Below, piece after piece: positions 8,899 to 17,558 of a DNA stretch of 64,000 nt. The notes under the pieces were generated by a model, which saw only the letters and a program-made list of their open reading frames with translations, was not told where the DNA came from and searched no databases. The translations under genes and the position numbers were made by a program. Origin of the DNA: an uncultured Flavobacteriaceae bacterium (GTDB taxonomy: Bacteria > Bacteroidota > Bacteroidia > Flavobacteriales > Flavobacteriaceae); assembly GCA_947494825.1 (NCBI GenBank), contig CANLWN010000007.1, positions 124,001 to 188,000 on the forward strand, read 5' to 3'. Numbering within the stretch: position 1 is the first letter of the stretch; every line of letters begins with the position of its first letter.

Positions 8899-9762
8899 TT
8901 ATCTATTTTGATTTAACGGTATTCCCTTTAATATTTCCCTTATCTTATTGGTATTGTCCATTTCCTTATGAATGCCCTCAAAATTTTCGTCCAACAGCAT
9001 TTGCTTGAACTGCTGCAAATTTCTAATATATTCCTCCAGGGTCTCTACCACATTCTGTTTGTTTTGCTCAAAAATGGGCGTCCACATGTCCGGGGAGCTC
9101 TTGGCCAAGCGCACGGTACTTTCAAATCCGCTCCCGGCCATGTCAAAAATATCACGTTCGTTCTTTTCTTTCTCAATAACCGTCTTTCCCAACATAAAGG
9201 AGCTTATATGTGATAAATGCGACACGTAGGCTATGTGTTTATCGTGGGCCTCAGGATTCATGTACCGAATGCGCATCCCCAGTTGCTGAAACAGATGCAA
9301 GGCTTTTTCCTGTAATTTAAAGGCGGTTTTTTCTACTTCACAAATAATATTGGTCTTGCCTTCGTACAAGCCCTGTATAGCCGCCGAGGGGCCCGAAAAT
9401 TCCGTGCCGGAGATGGGATGGCACGCCAAAAAATTCCTGCGTTTGGGGTGGTCTTCCACGGCCTTGCAGACCTGGGATTTTGTGGAACCGGCATCGAATA
9501 CCACAGCACCGTGGTTAATCCCATCCAATATCCGGGGCAATTCGCTCACGAGGACATCAACCGGAATACTGACTACGACCACATCGGCCAAAGGCAAATC
9601 GGCGTAGCTAGATTTTAGGTCGATAAGGTTCAAGGCCATGGCTTGCTCCAGATGATCCTTATTGGTATCCACACCATAGATTTTGGCATTGGGGTACAAT
9701 TGCTTGATATCCTTTGCCAAAGAGCCCCCTATAAGTCCGATTCCTATTATAAATACGTTCAT
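8899..9762 (-). CDS. tyrA: Prephenate dehydrogenase
   Basis: A 287-residue NAD(P)-dependent enzyme that oxidatively decarboxylates prephenate to 4-hydroxyphenylpyruvate (tyrosine branch). It has the Rossmann motif MNVFIIGIGLIGGSLAKDI at the N-terminus, then CHPISGTEFSGP and the catalytic-His region DKHIAYVSHLSH, followed by a helical dimerisation domain. No C-terminal ACT domain is seen. ATG at 9762 lies 4 bp after the aminotransferase stop; a TTG at 9780 would overlap it and is less likely. Confidence 0.94.
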   Translation of the reverse strand: MNVFIIGIGLIGGSLAKDIKQLYPNAKIYGVDTNKDHLEQAMALNLIDLKSSYADLPLADVVVVSIPVDVLVSELPRILDGINHGAVVFDAGSTKSQVCKAVEDHPKRRNFLACHPISGTEFSGPSAAIQGLYEGKTNIICEVEKTAFKLQEKALHLFQQLGMRIRYMNPEAHDKHIAYVSHLSHISSFMLGKTVIEKEKNERDIFDMAGSGFESTVRLAKSSPDMWTPIFEQNKQNVVETLEEYIRNLQQFKQMLLDENFEGIHKEMDNTNKIREILKGIPLNQNR

Positions 9763-9766
9763 TTTT

Positions 9767-10912
9767 CTAAATTCTGTCAATGGCTTCCCTGATCTTATCC
9801 GTTGTTACACAAAGTGAAAACCGTACATATCCTTCCCCGTTGCTCCCGAAAATGGTTCCCGGCGCTATAAAAATGTCTTTTTGGTGCAGCAGTTCGTCAA
9901 TATATCGTTCGGCCGAAGGGAATCCTGCAGGCAGTTTGGCCCAAACGAACATCCCTACCGCATTTTTGTCATAAACACAGCCCAACTTATCTACCAGCGT
10001 AAACATGAGGTTCCTTCTAGCGCTATAAATGCTATCCAATTCATCAAACCAAGCCTTGCCACTTTGTAGCGCTGTAATGGCTCCCTTTTGGATTCCGTAG
10101 AACATGCCAGAGTCCATATTGCTCTTTACTTTTAGCACCGCCTGGATGTGCTCCGGACTTCCCAAAACCATGCCCACTCGCCAGCCGGCCATATTAAAGG
10201 TCTTGCTCAGGGAATTAAGTTCCAGGCATACGGCTTTGGCACCCGCTATTCCCAACAGACTCAGGGGGTTATCGGTCAACACAAAACTATAGGGATTGTC
10301 ATTGACCAACAGAATATCATGATGTCTGGCAAATTGGACCAAAGCACCAAGCTGGTCCGCCGTTGCTGTTGCGCCTGTAGGCATATGCGGATAACTTACC
10401 CACATAAGCTTTACTCGGGACAGGTCACGTTTTTGCAACGCCCGCAGGTCGGGAAACCAGTTGTCTTCGGCAAGTAGGTCGTAAGAACGCGGAACGCCAC
10501 CGATCAGTTTGGTTACCGATGTATAGGTGGGATAACCCGGGTTGGGAATCAGCACTTCATCACCCTCATTCAAAAAGGCCATGCTGATATGCATAATACC
10601 CTCCTTGGAGCCCATCAAGGGCAATATTTCCGAAACGGGATCTAAGGAAACCCCGAATTTTGCGTTGTAAAAATCGGCGATGGTCTTCCGCAATTCCGGT
10701 AATCCCTGGTAGCTTTGGTATTGATGTGCACCCTTATGGCTGACCGCATTTTGGATGGCCTCTATGACCTTGCCCGATGGGGCGAGGTCAGGGCTTCCAA
10801 TGCCCATATTGATGATAGGCTTGCCAGCGGCCGCCAAGGCACGTACTTCTCTCAATTTTTTGGAGAAATAATATTCTTCTACCGTATGAAGACGATCTGC
10901 TGTGCGTATCAT
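9767..10912 (-). CDS. Class I/II PLP aminotransferase, probably aromatic
   Basis: A 381-residue fold-type I aminotransferase. The PLP lysine lies in ELNSLSKTFNMAGWRVGM, and the phosphate-binding Arg in the same GWR. The N-terminus IINMGIGSPDLAPS and the SYPHMPTGATA segment (NPTGA variant) are typical of the aspartate/diaminopimelate aminotransferase group. Its place between pheA and tyrA, with a 4-bp overlap with pheA, argues that it transaminates phenylpyruvate, 4-hydroxyphenylpyruvate or prephenate. The substrate is inferred from context only. Confidence 0.9.
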   Translation of the reverse strand: MIRTADRLHTVEEYYFSKKLREVRALAAAGKPIINMGIGSPDLAPSGKVIEAIQNAVSHKGAHQYQSYQGLPELRKTIADFYNAKFGVSLDPVSEILPLMGSKEGIMHISMAFLNEGDEVLIPNPGYPTYTSVTKLIGGVPRSYDLLAEDNWFPDLRALQKRDLSRVKLMWVSYPHMPTGATATADQLGALVQFARHHDILLVNDNPYSFVLTDNPLSLLGIAGAKAVCLELNSLSKTFNMAGWRVGMVLGSPEHIQAVLKVKSNMDSGMFYGIQKGAITALQSGKAWFDELDSIYSARRNLMFTLVDKLGCVYDKNAVGMFVWAKLPAGFPSAERYIDELLHQKDIFIAPGTIFGSNGEGYVRFSLCVTTDKIREAIDRI

Positions 10913-11736
10913 AATCGTGCGTTTTTATATTCCCCAAGGATCTTAAATTCTTCCGCCATGATTTCCAAAAGGGCTTTCGCCTTCCTAAAACGCTCATAGG
11001 TCTCAAAGGTCACATCCACAAAAAAAGAGTATTTCCAGGGTGTTTCAATTACCGGAAGGGACTGTATTTTGGTAAGGTTCAGGTTACAATCGCTCATCAC
11101 ATTGAGCACGGCGGCCAGACTCCCCCTTTTATGATCGGTAATGAAGCGGAGCGAGGCTTTATTGATTTCCTTTTCCGGTAAGGCCTTGTTCCTTGTCTTT
11201 ATGATGATGAATCGGGTGGCATTGTTCTTAATGGTTTGTATTTCGGGTGCAATGATCCTTAAATCGTACAAATCGGCCGCCATTTGGGGCGCAATGGCCG
11301 CAATGTCGTTTAGTCCCTGTTCCTGGATCCTTCGGGCCGTCTCGGCAGTATCCACATCCTCGACCAATTTAATATGTGGATAGTCCTTAAAAAAATCCTT
11401 GCATTGCAACAGCGCCATAGGATGGGAGTGCACTTCCTTTATGTCCTGTATTTGCTGTCCGTTGGACACCATTAAGTTGTGGTGGATCTGCAAATAGTGT
11501 TCCCCGATAATGTGCAGATTGTTCCGTGAAATAAGGGCGTAATTGGGAATGATCGATCCCGCGATAGAATTTTCAATGGCCATAATGCCCTTGTCCGCGA
11601 CCCCCTGGAGCAGTTGATCTACCATCGCATCAAAGGACAGACATTCTACCAGGTCTACACCCTTCCCGAAATATTCCTTGGCCACCTGATGGTGGTTAGA
11701 TCCCTTTATCCCCTGTATGGCTATTCTTAAACCCAT
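10909..11736 (-). CDS. pheA: Prephenate dehydratase
   Basis: A 275-residue enzyme that converts prephenate to phenylpyruvate (phenylalanine branch). The N-terminal PDT domain (about 1-180) carries GIKGSNHHQVA, EDVDTAETARR and the catalytic TRFIII motif; a C-terminal ACT domain (about 195-275) contains RGSLAAVLNVMSDCNLNLTKIQS, the usual phenylalanine-sensing region. The ESRP motif of the family reads QSLP here. There is no chorismate mutase domain; that activity is fused to aroF. It is the first gene of the operon and lies directly after the leader-peptide attenuator at 11764-11891. Confidence 0.94.
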   Translation of the reverse strand: MGLRIAIQGIKGSNHHQVAKEYFGKGVDLVECLSFDAMVDQLLQGVADKGIMAIENSIAGSIIPNYALISRNNLHIIGEHYLQIHHNLMVSNGQQIQDIKEVHSHPMALLQCKDFFKDYPHIKLVEDVDTAETARRIQEQGLNDIAAIAPQMAADLYDLRIIAPEIQTIKNNATRFIIIKTRNKALPEKEINKASLRFITDHKRGSLAAVLNVMSDCNLNLTKIQSLPVIETPWKYSFFVDVTFETYERFRKAKALLEIMAEEFKILGEYKNARL

Positions 11737-11763
11737 TCTCTTTTCAAATGCAAAATCTTACAC

Positions 11764-11793
11764 AAAAAAAAAGTTCCGATTTTCACGGAACTT
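11764..11793 (-). terminator. Attenuator terminator upstream of pheA
   Basis: On the minus strand, AAGTTCCG, a 7-nt loop and CGGAACTT lead straight into a T-run (11764-11770), 27 nt after the leader stop and 28 nt before the pheA ATG. This is an intrinsic terminator inside the leader of the Phe/Tyr operon. Its 5' arm can instead pair with 11835-11827. Confidence 0.9.
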
Positions 11794-11835
11794 CACTCTA
11801 TTTATACCTTTTGAATATGCTAGAACAGTCCCGTA
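11784..11835 (-). promoter_or_regulatory. Antiterminator pairing of the Phe/Tyr attenuator
   Basis: UACGGGACU (11835-11827) can pair over nine positions (two G-U) with AGUUCCGUG (11792-11784), which includes the 5' arm of the terminator. The upstream arm lies inside the last codons of the leader ORF. A ribosome at the leader stop would cover it and let the terminator form; a ribosome stalled in the Phe/Tyr run would leave it free. The pairing was worked out by hand. Confidence 0.7.
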
Positions 11836-11891
11836 CCTCTCTTAAAAAAGAAGTAAAAATAAAAACCGTTCCAGAAATATTGCTTTATCAT
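11820..11891 (-). CDS. Phe/Tyr-rich leader peptide of the pheA operon
   Basis: A 23-codon ORF (ATG 11891, TAG 11820) just upstream of the attenuator terminator and pheA. It encodes seven Phe, three Tyr and one Trp; codons 10-16 read FYFYFFF. The composition matches the end products of the operon it precedes, the hallmark of ribosome-mediated attenuation. Starved ribosomes would stall in the run; ribosomes reaching the stop would mask the antiterminator arm. The start is preceded by an A-rich stretch, usual for this phylum. The peptide itself probably has no function beyond being translated. It is too short for ordinary ORF calling. Confidence 0.88.
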   Translation of the reverse strand: MIKQYFWNGFYFYFFFKRGTGLF

Positions 11892-11910
11892 TTTTTCACT
11901 TAAACTTAGG

Positions 11911-11940
11911 CTAAGGTAATTATTAAATTTAAAAATCAAA
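11911..11940 (-). promoter_or_regulatory. Candidate promoter of the pheA leader
   Basis: On the minus strand, TTTG (11940-11937), an 18-bp spacer and TACCTTAG (11918-11911) resemble the TTTG / TAnnTTTG promoter with one mismatch in the -7 box. The predicted start near 11904 leaves a short untranslated stretch before the leader ATG at 11891. Confidence 0.45.
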
Positions 11941-12035
11941 TTTTCTATACATCTTTTTTTGAATCTTTCGGATTAGGTATCATTCTTTGAGAATTCATTT
12001 TGAAAAATTGGGTTCTGTTAAGAATAATGAATTGG

Positions 12036-12065
12036 TTGCCAAGACTTCTTATTTGTTTACTTTTG
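12036..12065 (+). promoter_or_regulatory. gldA promoter (TTG-N19-TACTTTTG)
   Basis: TTG at 12036-12038 and TACTTTTG at 12058-12065 match the Bacteroidota -33/-7 consensus exactly with normal spacing. The expected transcription start near 12072 is about 11 bp before the chosen gldA ATG at 12083, which supports that start over a longer upstream frame. Confidence 0.6.
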
Positions 12066-12082
12066 ATGAAAATTTAGTATCC

Positions 12083-12976
12083 ATGTCCATAACGGTTCAA
12101 CACATCACTAAGGCATTTGGGGCACAAAAGGCGCTGGACGATATCTCCTTTACCATCAAAAAAGGGGAAATCGTGGGTTTTTTGGGACCTAACGGAGCGG
12201 GAAAATCCACGATGATGAAAATACTGACCACTTACAGTCGCGCAGATGAAGGTAGCGCAGCCGTAAATTCGTTCGATGTGGTCGGTGACAAAAGAAACGT
12301 TCAAAAAAGTGTGGGCTATCTGGCCGAACACAATCCATTATATCTGGACATGTATGTAAAGGAGTATTTGGGCTTTAATGCGGATGTCTATAAGTCCGAC
12401 AAGGGCCGCATCCAAAAAGTGATCGAACAGACCGGACTGGGCCCTGAAGCCCATAAAAAGATAGGGCAACTTTCCAAGGGGTACAGACAGCGTGTGGGCT
12501 TGGCAGCGGCCTTGTTACACGACCCCGAAGTACTGATATTGGATGAGCCCACCACAGGTTTGGATCCCAACCAACTATTGGAAATTCGAAAATTGATCAA
12601 GGAAATTGGCAAAGAAAAGACCATATTGCTCTCCACCCATATCATGAAGGAAGTGGAAGCGGTATGTGACCGCGTACTGATCATCAATAAGGGAAACCTC
12701 GTTGCGGACAAGAAACTTTCCGACCTCAGGGAGGAAGACGAACAGATTATCGAGGTGGAGTTCGATTATCGGGTGGAAGAGGTGTTGTTGCAGAAGCTGC
12801 CCCATGCCGAAAAAGTGAAAAATACGGGCGGTTTTGTCTATGAAATCACTTTCAATACACCAAAGGACATGCGGCCGGCGGTATTCGACTTTGCCCACGA
12901 TAACAAACTAAAGACCCTGGAGCTGAGTAGAAAAAACAAGAACCTGGAGAGTTTGTTTACCGAGTTGACCAATTAA
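12083..12976 (+). CDS. gldA: Gliding motility ABC transporter ATP-binding protein GldA
   Basis: A 297-residue ABC ATPase of the GldA type, which with membrane partners GldF and GldG is associated with flavobacterial gliding. Walker A GPNGAGKST (about residues 35-43), Q-loop region, signature LSKGYRQRVGLA, Walker B VLILDEPTTGLDP and H-loop LLSTHIMKEVE are all intact. A C-terminal domain of about 80 residues follows, as in GldA. The start ATG 12083 is placed next to the predicted promoter; the length equals that of known GldA. gldF and gldG are not adjacent. Distinguishing GldA from other DrrA/NatA-like ATPases rests on length and overall similarity to the flavobacterial protein. Confidence 0.9.
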   Translation: MSITVQHITKAFGAQKALDDISFTIKKGEIVGFLGPNGAGKSTMMKILTTYSRADEGSAAVNSFDVVGDKRNVQKSVGYLAEHNPLYLDMYVKEYLGFNADVYKSDKGRIQKVIEQTGLGPEAHKKIGQLSKGYRQRVGLAAALLHDPEVLILDEPTTGLDPNQLLEIRKLIKEIGKEKTILLSTHIMKEVEAVCDRVLIINKGNLVADKKLSDLREEDEQIIEVEFDYRVEEVLLQKLPHAEKVKNTGGFVYEITFNTPKDMRPAVFDFAHDNKLKTLELSRKNKNLESLFTELTN

Positions 12977-13027
12977 GGGGCCATAGCCAAAACGCATTCG
13001 ACCGTTCTCCAATGACCATCCAACCCA

Positions 13028-15349
13028 TCATTTGATCCTATCCAAATTTTGATCGATGTCCCTGTTCTTAAGATCGGGATCCTTGATTTTCCCCAGGGCA
13101 TACTTTACCGTAAGGGCAATTTCCTGTGCGTCCGTAAAGAAAATACCCTCGGAACGGATTCCGTTTATCACATAACTTTCTTCAAAACGCATAGCCCTGC
13201 CTATATCGTTAAAGCGCAACGAACACTGTAATTTTTTAAAGAATGTCTGTGAAATCCCGGCATTCATCACAAATAGGGCATTTCTTTTAAAAATTCCCTC
13301 CTCACGTTTGGTCAATCCCCATCCGTCCATGGATATAATGGTGTCTTTGGTTATGCGAAATTGATGGCTGCTGTAGTAATACAGAAAGGGCTTGGCCTTT
13401 GCCATTGCAGCTTCTGGATCCGTAATGTTATTGTTGGTCAGGACCATGGAGAAAGAAGCGGTCCACTTACGATAGCTAATAGGTACGTTCACATTTAGAT
13501 TCCAGCCGTTTTGTTCCCCTAAATTCACGGGGCCAAAAATGGCCCGATCGGCCTCTTCATCATAAAAAACACTGTAATAGATGGGGTTTTTCTGTTGGTA
13601 ATAGCTAAAACCCAGGCTGCTCTTTTTGTACTGAAAGTTCATGGAAACCTCATCTATCAATGTAGGTTTTAGGTTAATGTTTCTGGAAAACTCCAAAAAA
13701 GGATTGATAAAGGTGGTAATGGAACTGGCATTGGAAAAATTGGGTCGCTCTATACTCCTGGAATAGTTAAGTGCAATGGATTTGGTACTATCTATAGGCA
13801 CGCTTAGCCTCATTTTTGGAAAAAAATTGGTGTTTTTTCGATCGACCAGAAAATTGGGCGCGTCCGTAAATTTGCCCTGCACCAGGTTCGTTTCCATTCG
13901 CAACCCCGCGCTATAACCCACTTTTTTGCGCATTTTGCCAGAAAACTGTGCATAAACCCCAAAGATACCCTCCTCATAGCGATAATCCGTATCCAAATCC
14001 GCGTCACCGATAGCTTGAATCCGGGTGCGTGCCTTGGCCCTGGCCTCATTGATATTGAATCCAAGCTCCCACCGTGCTCCATGGGTAAAGGCGCTTTCCA
14101 AATCTAATCGGAATGCAAAGGCATCCAACTGGTACTTTTGTTGTCGGGATTGTGACGGTACAAATCCTGTACTATTAAAATCATTTGAAATATCGGTATC
14201 CAGTTTTTGCACAAAGGAAGAATACTGTCCGCCCAAAAACACATTCAAATTCTTACCGAGTTGCTTGTTGAAATTCAAGTTCCCACTAAAAAAATCCTTG
14301 GTATTGTCGTTCAGGGTTTGGGAAACGATAAAATCTGCTGAGGTACCCTGTGCCAAAAACGTATCCGTATCGATCGGAAATTTATCGGTCTGCAGTTTTA
14401 AAAGCGTACCAAGGGAAAAATAGTCCGTGTCGTTGAATTGATAGGACAGGCCTGCCCCCATATGGGTCTGCAACCTAGTATTGGCCCGCATAAGGGCCAA
14501 ATAATCGGTTTGGATATCCTGTGCGGGAATCTGGAATTCAAAACCATTGCTTTCCCAGGTTTGCAGATGATTTAAGGCGAGGTTTCCCCTGAGACTTAAC
14601 CCCTTCTTTCTATAGGTCCCGTTGGTATTCAAAAAATGATTGAAATTGCGCTTTGACGAGGCCGTCTCCGATACGTTCAACTTAATGCCCTCGGAAAGGT
14701 TGGGCTTTAGCGTAATCAAAAGCACAGCCCTCCCCGCTGCCTCGTATTTAGCCGATGGATTATTGATAATCTCAATACTACTGATGCCTTCCACAGGGAG
14801 GGCGGCAAATTCTTCCAAACTTATCTGTTGGTTTCGCAAATAGATCAAGGGGGTGCCTTTCCCAATAACCGTTAAGGATTCCCTATCCGGACTCAGCTGC
14901 AGGTTGGGCAATCGGGACAGGAGGTCCAGGGCATCCGGAATGGATGAAAAGATGGGGTTGTCCACATTTACCTTTAGGTTTCCATGCTCATTTGAAAATA
15001 CGTTTTTGGAGCCCCTGAGTTCAACAGCATCCAGTTCTGTAACATTTTCTGTCAATTGGATCTGCAATTCCATATTTTCGTCCACTTCCAGGACCCTTGA
15101 CTCATCGCTAAAGCCCAGGCAGGAAATTCGCAAGCGGTAGCCACCTTGCCCGATACCTTCAAAAAAAAAGATTCCATCAGTTATGGTGGTGTAATTGATC
15201 AGCGTCCCGTCTTTTATCGCAAATAAAAGGGCATCACCAAAGGCAACGGGAGCACCGTCACCATCTACCACGCTTCCCGAAAGGGTATGGGTCTGTCCAT
15301 AAGCGATGTAAGACAACAGAATTGCGATGGCCATGATTCCTCTATGCAT
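13028..15349 (-). CDS. Outer-membrane beta-barrel receptor with CarboxypepD_reg-like domain
   Basis: A 773-residue outer-membrane protein. After a signal peptide (MHRGIMAIAILLSYIAYGQ) comes a carboxypeptidase-regulatory-like beta-sandwich (about 20-105, LSGSVVDGDGAPVAFGDALLF), a plug-like segment with DALDLLSRLPNLQLS and SIEIINNPSAKYEAAG (about 125-200), and a long alternating beta-barrel region typical of the OMP_b-brl_3 family. This family resembles TonB-dependent receptors, but I see no SusD partner and no clear TonB box. The ATG at 15349 was preferred to a TTG at 15370. It lies downstream of, and may be controlled by, the LuxR-type regulator. The ligand is unknown. Confidence 0.85.
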   Translation of the reverse strand: MHRGIMAIAILLSYIAYGQTHTLSGSVVDGDGAPVAFGDALLFAIKDGTLINYTTITDGIFFFEGIGQGGYRLRISCLGFSDESRVLEVDENMELQIQLTENVTELDAVELRGSKNVFSNEHGNLKVNVDNPIFSSIPDALDLLSRLPNLQLSPDRESLTVIGKGTPLIYLRNQQISLEEFAALPVEGISSIEIINNPSAKYEAAGRAVLLITLKPNLSEGIKLNVSETASSKRNFNHFLNTNGTYRKKGLSLRGNLALNHLQTWESNGFEFQIPAQDIQTDYLALMRANTRLQTHMGAGLSYQFNDTDYFSLGTLLKLQTDKFPIDTDTFLAQGTSADFIVSQTLNDNTKDFFSGNLNFNKQLGKNLNVFLGGQYSSFVQKLDTDISNDFNSTGFVPSQSRQQKYQLDAFAFRLDLESAFTHGARWELGFNINEARAKARTRIQAIGDADLDTDYRYEEGIFGVYAQFSGKMRKKVGYSAGLRMETNLVQGKFTDAPNFLVDRKNTNFFPKMRLSVPIDSTKSIALNYSRSIERPNFSNASSITTFINPFLEFSRNINLKPTLIDEVSMNFQYKKSSLGFSYYQQKNPIYYSVFYDEEADRAIFGPVNLGEQNGWNLNVNVPISYRKWTASFSMVLTNNNITDPEAAMAKAKPFLYYYSSHQFRITKDTIISMDGWGLTKREEGIFKRNALFVMNAGISQTFFKKLQCSLRFNDIGRAMRFEESYVINGIRSEGIFFTDAQEIALTVKYALGKIKDPDLKNRDIDQNLDRIK

Positions 15350-15415
15350 CCCTTTGGTTTTTGGATGCAATTACGCCAGCAAAGCGCATTAATCATTTTT
15401 TTAAGGGTGGGATTT

Positions 15416-15429
15416 AGGTACTAGTACCT
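15416..15429. promoter_or_regulatory. 14-bp perfect palindrome between the LuxR-type gene and the receptor gene
   Basis: AGGTACTAGTACCT is a perfect palindrome just after the stop of the regulator gene and 67 bp upstream of the receptor start. It may be an operator, but palindromes of this length are expected a few times by chance in 64 kb. Confidence 0.3.
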
Positions 15430-15432
15430 GGA

Positions 15433-16419
15433 CTAATTTTTCGCTTTCTTGAACAATTCCCCTCTATTGGCTACGTTCAGCTTCCCATAAATATTGGTTA
15501 TGTGGGTCTTGACGGTGCTGATACTGATGAAAAGCTCGTTGGCAATTTCCTTATTGCTCTTTCCGGCCAGGATAAGTCGCTGTACCTTCTGTTCCTGCCT
15601 GCTTAAATCTACCCCATTGGCGAGATTTTGTTTTCTTCCCATAAGTAACAAAAACACCAATCCCCCCATGGCCACTACCAGAACCACATTGAGGATTCTA
15701 CTGGTCCTATATTTCCTTGCCACCACCTCGGTGGTAAGATAGGCCAGTTTCTTTTCGAGAAACAGGTATTGGGCCGGATCTAGATCGCTCGCCTTCAGCT
15801 CTTCCAGAAGGGCCACATAATGGTCAGGGTTCTTGGCGATGTCTTCATCCAGTAATTTTTTATTCTCCAACTCATGGATTCCGATAAGTTTTACCATGAG
15901 AATCCGAAGAGAATCCTTGGTATAGCCATTTAAGCGAGCGGCATATGCCATGGCGGTACTATCACCGTATTGCATTTCCCTGTTTCGAAGTGCAGCCTCG
16001 TATTTGCGTAGGCTCTGCCATTCCGTATCGGCCTTGTTGGTAGTATCATAAGGACCAAACAACCGCTTTCCTTTTCTAAATTGGACACTGTCTTTCCTGG
16101 ACAATATCAACAGCCTATCATTGGAAGGTACTTGGCCAAGGACCTCCTTGATGCGATCCATATGCAAGCGATAGACAGCATCTTTATCCGCAATCAGTTT
16201 TCGTTCAAAGGAAAAGTAACCGTCCTTGCCAACGGTTGTAGAGGCCACCAATCTGGTGTGCCTATAATCGGGCAGGTCTTTCATCTTTATCTCGGAGAGG
16301 TAAACCTTGGATCCCCAGGCCTCGGTATCTTCCCTATGCACATAGCCCGAGATGGCATTTTGGGCCCAAAGGGCGGTACCACTCAGCGTAAGTACTAAAA
16401 AGAAAAGCTTTCTAAACAT
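15433..16419 (-). CDS. Membrane-tethered LuxR-family transcriptional regulator
   Basis: A 328-residue protein with an unusual layout: signal peptide (MFRKLFFLVLTLSGTALWAQ), an extracytoplasmic region of about 220 residues with a beta-sandwich start and helical remainder, one transmembrane segment (about 245-262, ILNVVLVVAMGGLVFLLLM), then a cytoplasmic LuxR/GerE helix-turn-helix at the extreme C-terminus (LSRQEQKVQRLILAGKSNKEIA, then ISTVKTHITNIYGKL). This suggests a one-component sensor reading a periplasmic signal and binding DNA at the membrane. The receptor gene starts 84 bp downstream on the same strand and is a natural target. The signal is unknown. Confidence 0.85.
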   Translation of the reverse strand: MFRKLFFLVLTLSGTALWAQNAISGYVHREDTEAWGSKVYLSEIKMKDLPDYRHTRLVASTTVGKDGYFSFERKLIADKDAVYRLHMDRIKEVLGQVPSNDRLLILSRKDSVQFRKGKRLFGPYDTTNKADTEWQSLRKYEAALRNREMQYGDSTAMAYAARLNGYTKDSLRILMVKLIGIHELENKKLLDEDIAKNPDHYVALLEELKASDLDPAQYLFLEKKLAYLTTEVVARKYRTSRILNVVLVVAMGGLVFLLLMGRKQNLANGVDLSRQEQKVQRLILAGKSNKEIANELFISISTVKTHITNIYGKLNVANRGELFKKAKN

Positions 16420-16487
16420 GATTTACTATAAACGGAACAACTAAGTTAGGGGTTTCCTAAGATAAAATCAATACAGGAGATACCACC

Positions 16488-17558
16488 TTACACCGCCTCG
16501 AGAATCAAATCGATAATCTCGTCCAAAGGTTCCTGTACCTTAGGGTCGGTACAGTTGATCAGTATGGAAATTACCGTTCCATGTTCGGGATATACAAAAA
16601 AATTGGAATACCCGCCAACACCGTTCCCTACATGGCCGTAATACGTCCTGCCCTTTTTGTCCATACTTACTTCCCAGCCCAATCCGTAGTAGGTGGGCTC
16701 CCCGTTGATGGTAACCGAGCTGAGAAATTCTGATATTACGGAGGTATCTGCAATGGCCCTATCCAAATACGCCTGCCCCAACTTGGCGATATCTTCGGAA
16801 GTGGACAGATAACCCCCACCGGCAAGCTTATAAAAATTATCCACCGGCACCGCTTTGCGAAAGCCTCTTGAATTTTTGGAATAGAAAACAGTTCCCAAAG
16901 GTGTGGAATCGCCAGAAAGCTCGGGAAAGGTATGTGCCATGCCCAAGGGTTGCAAAACCCTATGCCCTACAACTGCTTCAAAGTGTTGCTGACAAGCTTC
17001 TTCTATGGCAAGGGAAATCAGGGCCCAATCGTAGCTGTTATAGTGGTAATCGGTCCCCGGCTCAAAGAGTAGTTCGTCATCCTTGAACACGCTAATCCCC
17101 TCCTTGATGGAATAGGCTTCGTTTAAGGCGTACTCCTTGCCCCGGTATGATCGGATTCCCGCAGTATGCCCGGCCAGTTGTCTAATGGTAAAGTCGTATC
17201 CCTTTGCAGGATAATAGGGTACATAGGTATAAAAGGATGCATCCAAATCAATGATTCCTTCGGCCACTAGCCTGGCCAAAGCTGTAGCGGCTATGGGCTT
17301 GGATACGCTTGCGATCCTAAAAATTGTCTTCCGTGGGTCTACCGGGCTTCCCCTGTCCAAATCGGTATGTCCATAACCTTGCTGAAACACAGTCTGCCCA
17401 TGTTTAAGGACAGTTATCGCCAAGCCTGGAACCTTCTTTTCGGAAATCAAAGATCTGAGCAATGTATCGGCCTGAAGCAAGCCTTGCAAGGGCCTATCTT
17501 CCCCTACGATCCGGCGGGAGGCGAAAAGATCTTTCAAGTATGTAAGCAGTGGCTTCAT
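16488..17558 (-). CDS. Serine hydrolase of the class C beta-lactamase/DD-peptidase family
   Basis: A 356-residue penicillin-binding-like hydrolase (beta-lactamase family, PF00144). The catalytic Ser-Lys pair is in SVSK (about residues 84-87), the Tyr motif in YNSY, and the third motif in GHVGNGVGG. The family covers esterases, D-aminopeptidases and beta-lactamases, so the substrate cannot be named. The ATG at 17558 gives no classical signal peptide, only a short amphipathic N-terminus; a longer frame from 17648 adds an atypical basic and aromatic extension and was not chosen. The next gene upstream ends at 17660. Confidence 0.82.
   Translation of the reverse strand: MKPLLTYLKDLFASRRIVGEDRPLQGLLQADTLLRSLISEKKVPGLAITVLKHGQTVFQQGYGHTDLDRGSPVDPRKTIFRIASVSKPIAATALARLVAEGIIDLDASFYTYVPYYPAKGYDFTIRQLAGHTAGIRSYRGKEYALNEAYSIKEGISVFKDDELLFEPGTDYHYNSYDWALISLAIEEACQQHFEAVVGHRVLQPLGMAHTFPELSGDSTPLGTVFYSKNSRGFRKAVPVDNFYKLAGGGYLSTSEDIAKLGQAYLDRAIADTSVISEFLSSVTINGEPTYYGLGWEVSMDKKGRTYYGHVGNGVGGYSNFFVYPEHGTVISILINCTDPKVQEPLDEIIDLILEAV

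Noticed and set aside
11866-11875. Alternative antiterminator using GGAAC in leader codons 7-8
   Set aside because: It can pair with GTTCC of the terminator, but it lies before the Phe/Tyr run and would be covered by the stalled ribosome, the wrong logic; the 11835-11827 arm fits better.
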